A DNA stretch of 17,316 nucleotides from positions 1 to 17,316 of the forward strand of contig JAGQQT010000020.1 in the NCBI GenBank assembly GCA_020426065.1. Reading direction: 5' to 3'. The notes under the pieces were generated by a model. The model worked only from the letters and a program-made list of their open reading frames with translations, was not told where the DNA came from and ran no database searches. Below, piece after piece: positions 6,650-13,957 of the stretch. The stretch is from Planctomycetaceae bacterium. GTDB lineage: Bacteria; Planctomycetota; Planctomycetia; Planctomycetales; Planctomycetaceae. The stretch's first letter is position 1; every line of letters begins with the position of its first letter. Position numbers and translations under genes: made by a program.

Positions 6650-7831
6650 TTATGGTTTCGGGAGCGGATAACGATATGCGATGGGGGCCAGTTGAGAAGG
6701 ATCCGGTCGCCAGCTGTGTGTGAAAGCGGAAACTCTCAACGGTTCTGATGACGCTGTTTCTCCGGCCACGTTGGTCACCAGCAGCAGGCCAGCGGGAGGT
6801 GACTTGCTCATAATCCCGTTCAGTTCCTGTTCGGTGAGGCGAAAACTGTCAGCATTCTCATCATCCACATACTTGACATGGATAAAGTGCTCCTGGCCAT
6901 CCCGGGAACATTCCAGCCAGCTGGAATCAGAGCCTGGGGGATTGACCTGAAAGCCCTGCTGCTGAAGATAATCCATGGCAGTCTGCAGGACTCTGTCTGA
7001 ATTTTGCCTGCTGGTTACTGAAACGCGAAATTCAGGTTCTGCAGGAAGATTCTCCGACATGGCTGCAGCTTCCTGCGCAGGTGTTTTGAGCAGGTCTTCA
7101 ACAGAGTCGGGAATCACCAGATCGCCATCCTGATTGTACTGCCGGGCATCTTCGAGAGCTTTCTTGGCCTCATCGATCCGGTTCAGTCTGGCCAGGGCAA
7201 TCCCCCGCATCAGGTTCACTTCTGCGTTCTCCTGATTCAGACCCAGGTACCGGTCCAGCATGCTTAAGGCACGTTCTGCGTTTTCAATCTGCAGATAGTG
7301 TCCGGCCAGTCTGTACAGTACCATGAGAGAATCGGGATTAATGTCGTAAGCCAGTTCCCAGTTGCTGGCAGCGGCAATCGGGTTGCCATTGGAAGCAAAG
7401 GCATTCCCGCGTGCCAGAAACAGATCGGAAAATTCAATGGGAATATCGGTGACTTCCAGGGCCCGGTTGGCGGCTTTCAGGGAGTCCTCAATTTTGCCAA
7501 GTTGCTCGAGGCATTCTGCCCGGCGGATGAGAGCGAAGTTGTACCTGGAGTTTTCTTCCAGTGTCCGATCGAAATAGGTAAGGGCCTTCTCAGGATCGTT
7601 CATTCTGAGATAACTCACACCCTGTTCGTAATTCACTTCCCATTTGAATTCGTAATCCGGGTACTTTTCAAAGATCCCTTCCCGGACGGCGATCGCACGT
7701 TCATAGTCGCCCTGCTGTTCGGCCAGTGTGGCTCGATAGCGATCGACCATTGGATTGTTACTGCCGGTATCGCAACCTGAGGCAATCAACAGGCCTAACA
7801 TCCAGAGTGAACACATTTTTCCGTGAGTCAT
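6650..7831 (-). CDS. TPR-repeat lipoprotein with DUF3883-like C-terminal domain
   Basis: This 393-residue protein has a lipoprotein signal peptide with lipobox IASGC (Cys20), so it should be lipid-anchored in the envelope. Residues 30-235 form TPR-type helical pairs, with repeats visible around 33-57, 68-95, 98-127, 136-164, 170-198 and 204-231. They would act as a protein-binding scaffold. Residues ~278-356 form a separate alpha/beta domain reading YLQQQGFQV, WLECSRDG, FIHVKYV, SFRLTEQEL and GLLLVTNV. This layout resembles DUF3883, a restriction-endonuclease-like fold, whose core is usually IEVK; here it reads IHVK, so catalysis is unlikely. The last 37 residues are Pro-rich. The start at 7831 lacks a clear Shine-Dalgarno; Met6 would leave a very short signal peptide. 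The gene begins 68 bases after the HTTM gene ends and may be cotranscribed. Confidence 0.8.
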   Translation of the reverse strand: MTHGKMCSLWMLGLLIASGCDTGSNNPMVDRYRATLAEQQGDYERAIAVREGIFEKYPDYEFKWEVNYEQGVSYLRMNDPEKALTYFDRTLEENSRYNFALIRRAECLEQLGKIEDSLKAANRALEVTDIPIEFSDLFLARGNAFASNGNPIAAASNWELAYDINPDSLMVLYRLAGHYLQIENAERALSMLDRYLGLNQENAEVNLMRGIALARLNRIDEAKKALEDARQYNQDGDLVIPDSVEDLLKTPAQEAAAMSENLPAEPEFRVSVTSRQNSDRVLQTAMDYLQQQGFQVNPPGSDSSWLECSRDGQEHFIHVKYVDDENADSFRLTEQELNGIMSKSPPAGLLLVTNVAGETASSEPLRVSAFTHSWRPDPSQLAPIAYRYPLPKP

Positions 7832-7899
7832 GATCTGACTTTCGCTGAACTCAGATGAGGATTCTCAGTGTAAAATTTTATCTCCGGGGAAATCGTAAC

Positions 7900-9360
7900 T
7901 TAAACCCGGTTGGCCAGAGAGGAATGATCTGTTGCCAGTTCGTTAACAAACATGAAGGCATGCTCAAGTTCCGAGATCAGATCGATCCGATCACAGGGGA
8001 GCAAGAGGATTCGCTGGTAATCCGGCAGGGAAACCCGATCCAGCCAGACAGTATGCCGGTTTCGCAGCAGCGTGACACTGGGCCGATCCGACAGATTCAT
8101 TGGCAGCAAGGATGTGAAGTAGGTTTCCACATCCGCATCGCTCAGTTTCTGCAGGTTGACAACCACACCGGCATTCGGGTCCTGTTCGAGTTGATCAAGC
8201 AATTCATCGAGGGTTTGAACGAGAGTGGTTTCCAGGTTTCGTTTGACGAACTCGGCAGTAGTTTTGTGAGCCGATTCCACAGTCTTGTCCAGCAGAATGA
8301 CGTGCTCGCAACGCATGGCCCGCGGGCTGTTTCTGGTCTCACTGACAAGTGGTGGAGCGGCGGAGACGATCTGTTGATCTGCATTCCCAGCCAGAGCGGG
8401 GGTGTATCCCGCCAGTCGCTGAAACAGGGAACGCAGGAAATACGGGCTCAGGAAGGCCAGGTAGCCGAAGGTCATACAGGTTCCGAATGTCCACATCCCC
8501 AGCATCAGGCCAATGCTCAGGTGCATGCCCGTACCCAGCAGCAGCATCCAGGGGCGTGCGAGAGGACGCCAGATCAGAAAGGCAAAGGAAACTTCCCAGG
8601 CGATCGTAAGATGAGTAATGAACTCAGTCACCCAGGGGAAGTAAGCCAGCCAGGTCATGTCGAGAGTCTGGTATTCGGCATTCGCCAGTCCACGCCACAT
8701 GGCCGAACCATCCCACCAGGTATCTCCCTGCAGTTTTCCCAGACCGGCTGCCATGTAAATGACGCAGTAATGCAGCTGGGTCATTCTCATGGCAATGTTG
8801 GTAGCAACGCCCGGTTTGACGGGGTCCAGCATGGATTTGCCAGTGCGAAGTGATTTCAGCCAGCGGTCGACAGAAAGATAAGCCCCTGAATTCGCCAGAC
8901 AGACATAGAGCATCAGGATCGCATTGATCTGATCGAGTCCGTAGTTGGCGTAGCGGGCCCGGTAGGCGTATGAAACCAGGATCATCAGCGAGAGCACCGA
9001 AGTGACCCGCGTGAAAAGGCCAATCATCACGCAGAACGTGATCGCCAGGCACAGATAATGGACGGGGTACACCCACTCCACTGGCACGTAATACCAGAAG
9101 GACTGGGCGAACGGACCTTCAAACCGGAGGAGATGATTGTTGATCATCTCCATGGAATTGAGGCCATCCACGTTGAACATCGAGTCCAGCCGCATCCCCC
9201 ACACCAGTACGGTGTAAAAGGACATCCAGCCGACCAGAATGCGAATCATGGACATCGCAAACGGATCTTGAGGCTTGAACCAGAATGTATTCCAAGAGTT
9301 GATTACGGCACGGCAGTAGTCGTGACATCCTCGTTGGAAGGATTGGTCAGTTCTTCCCAT
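7900..9360 (-). CDS. HTTM-domain multi-pass membrane protein with C-terminal alpha/beta domain
   Basis: This 486-residue protein has an HTTM (horizontally transferred transmembrane, vitamin K-dependent gamma-carboxylase-like) region at about 20-312 with many membrane helices. Typical landmarks are the amphipathic entry WNTFWFKPQDPFAMSMIRI (23-41), GLFTRV (114-119), YGLDQINAILMLYV (140-153) and LHYCVIYMAAGLGKLQGDTWWDG (196-218). No carboxylase activity can be claimed. Residues ~340-470 form a soluble domain with repeated hydrophobic strands (VILLD, VVVNLQKL, PSVTLLRN, ILLLPC) in a receiver-like order. The ATG at 9360 overlaps the preceding gene by 58 bases, and no later in-frame start precedes the conserved WNTFWF, so translational coupling is likely. 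Confidence 0.85.
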   Translation of the reverse strand: MGRTDQSFQRGCHDYCRAVINSWNTFWFKPQDPFAMSMIRILVGWMSFYTVLVWGMRLDSMFNVDGLNSMEMINNHLLRFEGPFAQSFWYYVPVEWVYPVHYLCLAITFCVMIGLFTRVTSVLSLMILVSYAYRARYANYGLDQINAILMLYVCLANSGAYLSVDRWLKSLRTGKSMLDPVKPGVATNIAMRMTQLHYCVIYMAAGLGKLQGDTWWDGSAMWRGLANAEYQTLDMTWLAYFPWVTEFITHLTIAWEVSFAFLIWRPLARPWMLLLGTGMHLSIGLMLGMWTFGTCMTFGYLAFLSPYFLRSLFQRLAGYTPALAGNADQQIVSAAPPLVSETRNSPRAMRCEHVILLDKTVESAHKTTAEFVKRNLETTLVQTLDELLDQLEQDPNAGVVVNLQKLSDADVETYFTSLLPMNLSDRPSVTLLRNRHTVWLDRVSLPDYQRILLLPCDRIDLISELEHAFMFVNELATDHSSLANRV

Positions 9361-9935
9361 GTGAAGGTTCCCAGTGGTGTGATTACGTATAAGTCTTCAT
9401 CGTACAAACTGCCACCCGCCAGGATTCGCTCCCGACGAGCCAGTTCGTGCCATTCCAGCTGCAAAGTAATTTTCTCTCCCTGGTGTTCCCGACAGAGCTG
9501 TCTGGCAAAATCCCTGGCCATGATGGGCTGTAATTCAGGGTCCATCTGTCCCAGGTTTTCCGAGAGCATGAAATAGCGGTGGTACAGCAGGCGAGGCCAG
9601 ATCTCCCGATTGGGAAATTTTCCTTCAGTCTTTGTGCCATCGTCATGCTCCACGATGTAACGGACGGAGTTGGAGCCTTCCGGATTGGGAGCAAAAAAGT
9701 GAAATCCGTTGTTCTGGTACAACAGCTGAATGTAAGGAGACAGTGTTTCCCATATCCCCCGTTCGAGGTTGGAGGAAGGTGAAATCGAGACTGGAGCGGC
9801 AATGATGCCGAACAGGTGGAAGATGATCCAGCAGTTCAAGATGACGAAGCCGACTTTGGGAAGCAGGCCGCGTTGAAAAGGTGCAGGGAAGATTTCAATC
9901 TTTGGCGATTCAGTTTCCGCAGTTGACAAAGACAT
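9303..9935 (-). CDS. HTTM-associated single-pass membrane protein (DUF5819-like)
   Basis: This 210-residue protein has a hydrophilic N-terminus (1-25), one membrane helix (about 27-48), and an outer domain beginning LLYQNNGFHFFAPNPEGSNS. The F-APNP signature resembles the DUF5819 family, which is often encoded next to HTTM proteins. The rest of the domain (about 90-195) has beta strands (VRYIVEHDDG, KITLQLEWHEL) and a helical part (LYHRYFMLSENLGQ). No enzyme motif is seen. The 58-base overlap with the HTTM gene argues that the two proteins work together, perhaps as a membrane complex. The ATG at 9935 has GAGAG and GGAT a few bases upstream. The DUF5819 link rests on the short motif and gene context only. 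Confidence 0.8.
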   Translation of the reverse strand: MSLSTAETESPKIEIFPAPFQRGLLPKVGFVILNCWIIFHLFGIIAAPVSISPSSNLERGIWETLSPYIQLLYQNNGFHFFAPNPEGSNSVRYIVEHDDGTKTEGKFPNREIWPRLLYHRYFMLSENLGQMDPELQPIMARDFARQLCREHQGEKITLQLEWHELARRERILAGGSLYDEDLYVITPLGTFTWEELTNPSNEDVTTTAVP

Positions 9936-9960
9936 AATCCACTCTCACTGGATGCGATGA

Positions 9961-9998
9961 AAATAAAAAAGGAAAGGAAGCACAAGGGCTTCCTTTCC
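9961..9998 (-). terminator. Intrinsic terminator after the TIGR03000 gene
   Basis: Reading leftward, a perfect 10-bp stem GGAAAGGAAG / CTTCCTTTCC with an 8-base loop is followed by TTTTTTATTT. It lies about 60 bases past the stop of the G/S/Y-repeat gene and just before the HTTM-associated gene. It separates the two transcription units, so the HTTM operon needs its own promoter within roughly 9936-9970 or read-through from upstream. Confidence 0.85.
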
Positions 9999-10059
9999 GT
10001 TATCGAGTATCGTGTGAGCATCCTGCGGCACACGGGATACTGCGTGTTTTGAGGTTTCC

Positions 10060-10929
10060 TTAACGTTGAGCAATCTTGTCAAACGTTGCGGGAACCAGCA
10101 CGACAGTTCCGTTCTGGTTTTCAAATGTCAGTTGATACTGCTGGCCGACAGAGATCTGTTGTCGATGATCGACTGAAGAGCCATTCAGTTTCACGGTGAT
10201 GTTATAAAAATATGGACCATTTCCAAGAAGTTCTGGTGTGACAAAACTTCGCGTTTCTCCCACAGACTTCATCACTTGCCCATTCAGCAGCACGATGGCA
10301 TCTGCAGGAACAGTCAGGTCAAGAGTGGCCCGGTTGGAAGAACTCAATGGTGGCAATGACAGGTCACTGTTGGCACTTGGAACTTCGGTACCTTCCTCTA
10401 CAGGTGTATCGGCAGGTTGACCAGGTTCAATGTGAGAAGGGGCATAATAATTAGCTGGTGCGGAATAAACTGGTTGTGAGTAATAACTTCCACTGGAACC
10501 GCTACTACCGTAAGAACCACTGCTTCCGCTCGATCCGCTGCTGCCGTAACTGACGTATCCACCATAGGACCCGCTGCTGCCACTGCTGCCATAGGAACCG
10601 TAGCTGCCGCTTGAGCCACTGCTGCCGGATGAACCGTAGGAACCATAGCTGCCACTGCTGCCAGACCAGCTTCCACCGCTGCCGTAGGATCCTGAGCTGC
10701 CGCTGCTGCCATAAGATCCATAGCTGCCGCTGGAACCGCTGCTGCCGTAGGAACCATAGCTGCCACTGGATCCAGAGCTGCCGCTCGAACCTGAGCTACC
10801 CCAGGATCCACTGCTGCCAGATGAACCACGACGCCAGCGAGCTTCTGCATCCTGACAGGTCAACAGGCAAGTGCAGACCCCCAGAACAGCAGCTGTTTGG
10901 ACAATGCTCTTCCATTTCAACGCTACCAT
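10060..10929 (-). CDS. Exported Gly/Ser/Tyr-repeat protein with TIGR03000 domain
   Basis: This 289-residue protein has a signal peptide at 1-30 (cleavage near DAEA/RW). A silk-like low-complexity region follows at 35-150, made of GSS, GSY and occasional GSW units in a repeating SSGSSGSYGSYG pattern. A Tyr/Pro linker (151-198) comes next. The last part is a TIGR03000 domain (about 200-272), with VPADAIVLLNGQ, KSVGETRSFVTPEL and YFYNITVKL matching the family pattern PADA-V-VNG, R-F-TP-L and Y-Y-V. TIGR03000 is a planctomycete-restricted domain of unknown function. The repeat region suggests a flexible or self-associating extracellular structural role; this is inference. The ATG at 10929 has GGGGGAG six bases upstream, a strong ribosome binding site. 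A terminator follows, so it is probably a single-gene unit. Confidence 0.88.
   Translation of the reverse strand: MVALKWKSIVQTAAVLGVCTCLLTCQDAEARWRRGSSGSSGSWGSSGSSGSSGSSGSYGSYGSSGSSGSYGSYGSSGSSGSYGSGGSWSGSSGSYGSYGSSGSSGSSGSYGSYGSSGSSGSYGGYVSYGSSGSSGSSGSYGSSGSSGSYYSQPVYSAPANYYAPSHIEPGQPADTPVEEGTEVPSANSDLSLPPLSSSNRATLDLTVPADAIVLLNGQVMKSVGETRSFVTPELLGNGPYFYNITVKLNGSSVDHRQQISVGQQYQLTFENQNGTVVLVPATFDKIAQR
10480..10827 (-). repeat. Degenerate tandem repeats coding for Gly/Ser/Tyr
   Basis: About 350 bases are built from 9-base and 36-base units (on the plus strand variants of GCTGCCGCT, GAACCGTAG and CCATAGCTG) encoding the SSGSSGSYGSYG pattern. Units differ by synonymous TCC/AGC and GGT/GGC changes and occasional Trp or Val insertions. 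Such a tract is prone to slippage and length change between strains, always in multiples of 3 here. Open frames on the other strand and in other frames across it are artefacts of the repeat. Confidence 0.85.
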
Positions 10930-11142
10930 GTAACACTCCCCCAGAAAAGAACGTGATCGTTATCAGTCTGATTGAACGAACCGACTCGGGAGCCTGCAGA
11001 CCTGTTGACAGTAATTGAAGGAGAGGCGCCAATCTTGCCAGAACTGTTCATCTGGGTGTTAAGGGTAGCATAGTGAGGAATATTTGCAATAAGCAAGATG
11101 GGAGGTCTGTGACAGATGGGCGCAGAGATTGAACTGGTTTGA

Positions 11143-11162
11143 CTTGTGCGATTTCGCACGAG
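11143..11162 (-). terminator. Possible weak terminator after the DUF3592 gene
   Basis: The hairpin CTCGTGCG / CGCACAAG (8 bp with one G-U, AAAT loop, minus strand) lies 20 bases past the stop codon of the DUF3592 gene. The following bases are TCAAACC with no U-run, so it is not a standard intrinsic terminator. The rest of 10930-11181 holds no gene. A weak TTGCTT-N18-TATGCT pair for the TIGR03000 gene falls at about 11068-11097 on the minus strand. Confidence 0.35.
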
Positions 11163-11181
11163 TTGCTTGGCCTGACTCACA

Positions 11182-12432
11182 TTATTCTTCACTGACTTCC
11201 TCAATCGGAGGCAAAACCGCTTGAGGCAAGACGGTGATCGCATAAGAAGCATCCACGTCTGGCCAGAAGGCAATCTCACCCAATACCTGCAGTTTCCAGC
11301 GGATTTTGTTGGAGTTGGCATGAAAGGTATGCATGCTGTCTGCAGGGATGTTGGCCGTGGTTTCTCCCACCTCAATCCGATCCTGGGCAAATTCGTTGGC
11401 GAGAACTTCCTCGTAAAACAGGTTGGTTTCGGTGTAGGTGGAGGTTCCCCTCTGGTACTGGATCCACTCTTCTCCCAGAAGTTTGACCGTCAGCTTTTTG
11501 ATAGAGGAGGTATTGCCATCCATCACCCATTTGATCCGGATGGAGTCTCCCAGTGGAATGACGCGTTCGCTGACGAGCAGTTTGGGGACCGGGTTAAACA
11601 GTTTCAGGAAGTACATGATGGTGACAACAATCCCCCCCGCTCCCACGGCCACAAACGGAAGCATGAACAGGGTCTGCAGAAAAGGACGTTGCCCGTCAAT
11701 CCACTGCTGAATCGTGTCAAAGACAAAAATGGAAACGATTCCACACCAGAACAGAGTAAAGAAACCGCAGCCGAGGAATGATGTCCAGGTGGAATCGACA
11801 GGTTTCAACTCTTGTGGACCGGGTGTGGCATCTGGATCGTGCCAGTCTTTTTTGTCAGAGAAGGCATTGGCGAAATTGCTGGTCAGATCGATCTGGATGG
11901 GACTCTCTGAAAGCTTGGAGGAGCTAGAGGCCAGCTTGCGGGAGTAGTACGGCGTTGCAATCAATCCGAGCAGGGCTATCACGACAAAAGCGAGGGGAAT
12001 CAGTGCAGACAGTGAAACGGGTCGAAAGCCTTTGCTCAGTACGGCTTCAAATTTCTGATCCGGATTGACATAGCAGACCGTTTTCGCGCCGACCGGGAAT
12101 TCTTGCTTCAGTTTCCGGATCGCCGCTTGAGGGGGAGCCGTGTTTTGGAGATAATCGAATTGTTCACTGTTCAGCTTTTGCCCATCAATTTCGTATTCAT
12201 ATTCGACTTTGGTCCGATTCCCCGCTCGATTGTAGGCGGTGATAATGCAGGGAGTTTCCTGCCAGGACAGAGCGTCAAAATAGGGCCCGAGAAATTCCTG
12301 GTACAGGACAAAAGAAAACATTCCCGAAACCATGAGCATGATTCCGAAAAACATGGAGAAGAAACAGCCGCAGCCAAAGGAACTGGAAGACTTGTGCGAC
12401 AGCGCTTTCATGGATCCAGGCTGGTCAGACAT
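11182..12432 (-). CDS. DUF3592 multi-pass membrane protein
   Basis: This 416-residue membrane protein has four likely membrane helices (about 20-45, 139-162, 219-243, 251-278). Between the first two is a DUF3592 domain (about 56-137): PCIITAYNRAGNRTKVEYEY, EIDGQKLNS, FPVGAKTVCYVNPDQKFEAVL. After the fourth lies a soluble beta-rich domain (about 282-410) with LKLFNPVPKLLVSE, IKKLTVKLLGEEW and NKIRWKLQVLGEIAFWPDV, which looks like an arrestin-type beta sandwich (inference). Function is unknown. The open frame runs further upstream to 12633, but those residues look like non-coding translation, and the ATG at 12432 has CAGGAG eight bases before it. The gene is divergent from the DUF1570 gene, and their 5' ends overlap or nearly so. 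Confidence 0.85.
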   Translation of the reverse strand: MSDQPGSMKALSHKSSSSFGCGCFFSMFFGIMLMVSGMFSFVLYQEFLGPYFDALSWQETPCIITAYNRAGNRTKVEYEYEIDGQKLNSEQFDYLQNTAPPQAAIRKLKQEFPVGAKTVCYVNPDQKFEAVLSKGFRPVSLSALIPLAFVVIALLGLIATPYYSRKLASSSSKLSESPIQIDLTSNFANAFSDKKDWHDPDATPGPQELKPVDSTWTSFLGCGFFTLFWCGIVSIFVFDTIQQWIDGQRPFLQTLFMLPFVAVGAGGIVVTIMYFLKLFNPVPKLLVSERVIPLGDSIRIKWVMDGNTSSIKKLTVKLLGEEWIQYQRGTSTYTETNLFYEEVLANEFAQDRIEVGETTANIPADSMHTFHANSNKIRWKLQVLGEIAFWPDVDASYAITVLPQAVLPPIEEVSEE

Positions 12433-13957
12433 CAGATTCACTCCTGAAAGTTTTCCATTCGCTCGACTCAGACATACCAGGTTTTGCCACTGGGTGTGTC
12501 TGCTGGTTGTGATGGTCTTCTGTCTGCCGGCAGTTCCTGCCAAAGCAGACCGGTTTACCATAATTGATGAGACCGGTTCGCGAAAGCAGGTCGATGGCAA
12601 GTTGCATGGGAGTGGCCAGGGAGCAGTTGCCATTGAACTGCCCGACGGGCGGATAGAACTCTATACACAGGCTGCTCTGCTGGAACGTGACAACTCCGTA
12701 GAATGGCAGCCCGAAACTCCGGAACAGATCGCCAGGGGGCTTGCCGATCGCTTCGGCCCGGAGGTTTTCCGCAGCAAGATTGACGGGAATTATGTCATTG
12801 GCATGGTGTTGATGGATCCGCTAGAACGGAGTGCTGAAACCGCTGCTGATGGATTTTTGCGTAAAGCGGCCCGGTTCATGAACCAGGTGGATGACATCTT
12901 CGAAGACTTCGCGACTTCAGCCAGACTGACAATTCATGATGCCGAAGTTCCGCTCGTGCTGTTGATTTTCGAATCGGATTCCGACTTCAATAGCTATGCT
13001 ACCACAGTCATGAAAGGGCAGGGGTTGTCGGTCAACCGGATTTCCGGATTCTATGATGGGTTGACTAATTACCTGTCCATTCGCATGGCGGAGTGTGCAA
13101 CATTTGAGGTTCCTCTGCACGAGGCGATTCATCAGCAGGTCTACAATCGAGGGATTCTGCAGCGTCTGGCTCCGGTCCCCGCGTGGTTTAATGAAGGAAT
13201 TGCGACTGGCTTTGAAGCCAACAAGGACCGGATTCGTTCCGGCCCAATCCAGGTGCACAGCCGGTTTGCCACTCGGGTAGCAGATATCCAGAATCTGAAC
13301 TGGGATGTTCTGATTTCAGATGATGAGGCCTTTCGGGGAGATGTCCTGGCAGGAGATGCCTATTGTCTGGCCTGGTGTCTGCATTGGCTGCTGGTCAATG
13401 AACATCGGGATGCTTATCGGAGTTACGTGGAACTGCTTTCCAAAAAAGAACCACTGGCGAAACAGGATCCCCAATTCCGGGCGGGGGAGTTTGTTCAACT
13501 GTTCGGGGATGATATCCCCGCGCTGGAACGGCAGTTTTCCCAGGCTTTGAAAATTGCGATGCGAAAGCAACGGTTTCGTCCAGAGAAACCGACTCCCGGG
13601 ATGATGGTGAGTCAGCAGAATCTGGCCGAACTGGAAATCAAGGCCACAACTCGGGTTGACCGGGGCGGAGTCCTGGAAGTCCAGGGGCGTTTGCGGAACA
13701 TGAATCCACTGCGAAGTCTGACTTTTGCCGTCAATCTGGTAACCGATGGGGGCACTTATGCCCAGTGGATCGTGCCGAATGTTGATTCGGAACGAACAGT
13801 ACCTCTGCCGCTGCAATATGCCACCAGGGTGATGCCCGGGCAAACAGGTCAGGCTTCTTCCACATTTCGTGTTGAGGTCATTTCTGTTCTGCCAACCAGT
13901 TCCCAGGCACGGGAGTGGACTCAAGGTTCTCCACCGGTTCCGCTGGAGGGAAGATGA
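12410..13957 (+). CDS. Exported DUF1570 protein, HExxH metallopeptidase-like
   Basis: This protein of about 515 residues has a signal sequence (basic stretch FARLRHTR, hydrophobic VCLLVVMVFCLPAVPAKA, cleavage near residue 46). The DUF1570 domain contains PLHEAIHQQVYNRG, an HExxH zinc motif (H237, E238, H241), followed by PAWFNEGIATGFE with E262 as the likely third ligand. This is a gluzincin-like arrangement, suggesting a zinc peptidase, although no activity is known for the family. A C-terminal region (about 400-500) is beta-rich. The start is uncertain: ATG 12410 gives a basic n-region but no ribosome binding site and overlaps the divergent DUF3592 start by 23 bases. GTG 12494 would give a signal lacking positive charge. 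Its stop overlaps the next start as ATGA, so the two genes are translationally coupled. Confidence 0.85.
   Translation: MDPGWSDIRFTPESFPFARLRHTRFCHWVCLLVVMVFCLPAVPAKADRFTIIDETGSRKQVDGKLHGSGQGAVAIELPDGRIELYTQAALLERDNSVEWQPETPEQIARGLADRFGPEVFRSKIDGNYVIGMVLMDPLERSAETAADGFLRKAARFMNQVDDIFEDFATSARLTIHDAEVPLVLLIFESDSDFNSYATTVMKGQGLSVNRISGFYDGLTNYLSIRMAECATFEVPLHEAIHQQVYNRGILQRLAPVPAWFNEGIATGFEANKDRIRSGPIQVHSRFATRVADIQNLNWDVLISDDEAFRGDVLAGDAYCLAWCLHWLLVNEHRDAYRSYVELLSKKEPLAKQDPQFRAGEFVQLFGDDIPALERQFSQALKIAMRKQRFRPEKPTPGMMVSQQNLAELEIKATTRVDRGGVLEVQGRLRNMNPLRSLTFAVNLVTDGGTYAQWIVPNVDSERTVPLPLQYATRVMPGQTGQASSTFRVEVISVLPTSSQAREWTQGSPPVPLEGR
12441..12446 (-). promoter_or_regulatory. Shine-Dalgarno that fixes the DUF3592 start
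   Basis: CAGGAG on the minus strand ends eight bases before the ATG at 12432. This decides the start against the longer open frame reaching 12633, whose extra N-terminal 67 residues overlap the signal peptide coding region of the divergent DUF1570 gene. Confidence 0.7.

Noticed and set aside
7855..8853. 332-codon plus-strand ORF rich in Gln, His and Gly
   Set aside because: It is antisense to the HTTM gene, and its composition is typical of a shadow frame.
7900..9360. Vitamin K-dependent carboxylase activity for the HTTM protein
   Set aside because: Only the HTTM membrane fold is evident; catalytic residues cannot be confirmed from this sequence.
10480..10827. CRISPR-like periodicity
   Set aside because: The repeats are contiguous coding units with no unique spacers and read in frame as Gly/Ser/Tyr.
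10398..10850. Ala/Val-rich 150-codon frame and a Cys/His/Arg-rich plus-strand frame (10611-11018)
   Set aside because: Both are alternative readings of the Gly/Ser/Tyr tandem repeat.
12433..12633. N-terminal extension of the DUF3592 gene
   Set aside because: The ATG at 12432 has a good Shine-Dalgarno, and the extension overlaps the coding region of the divergent gene with no domain content.
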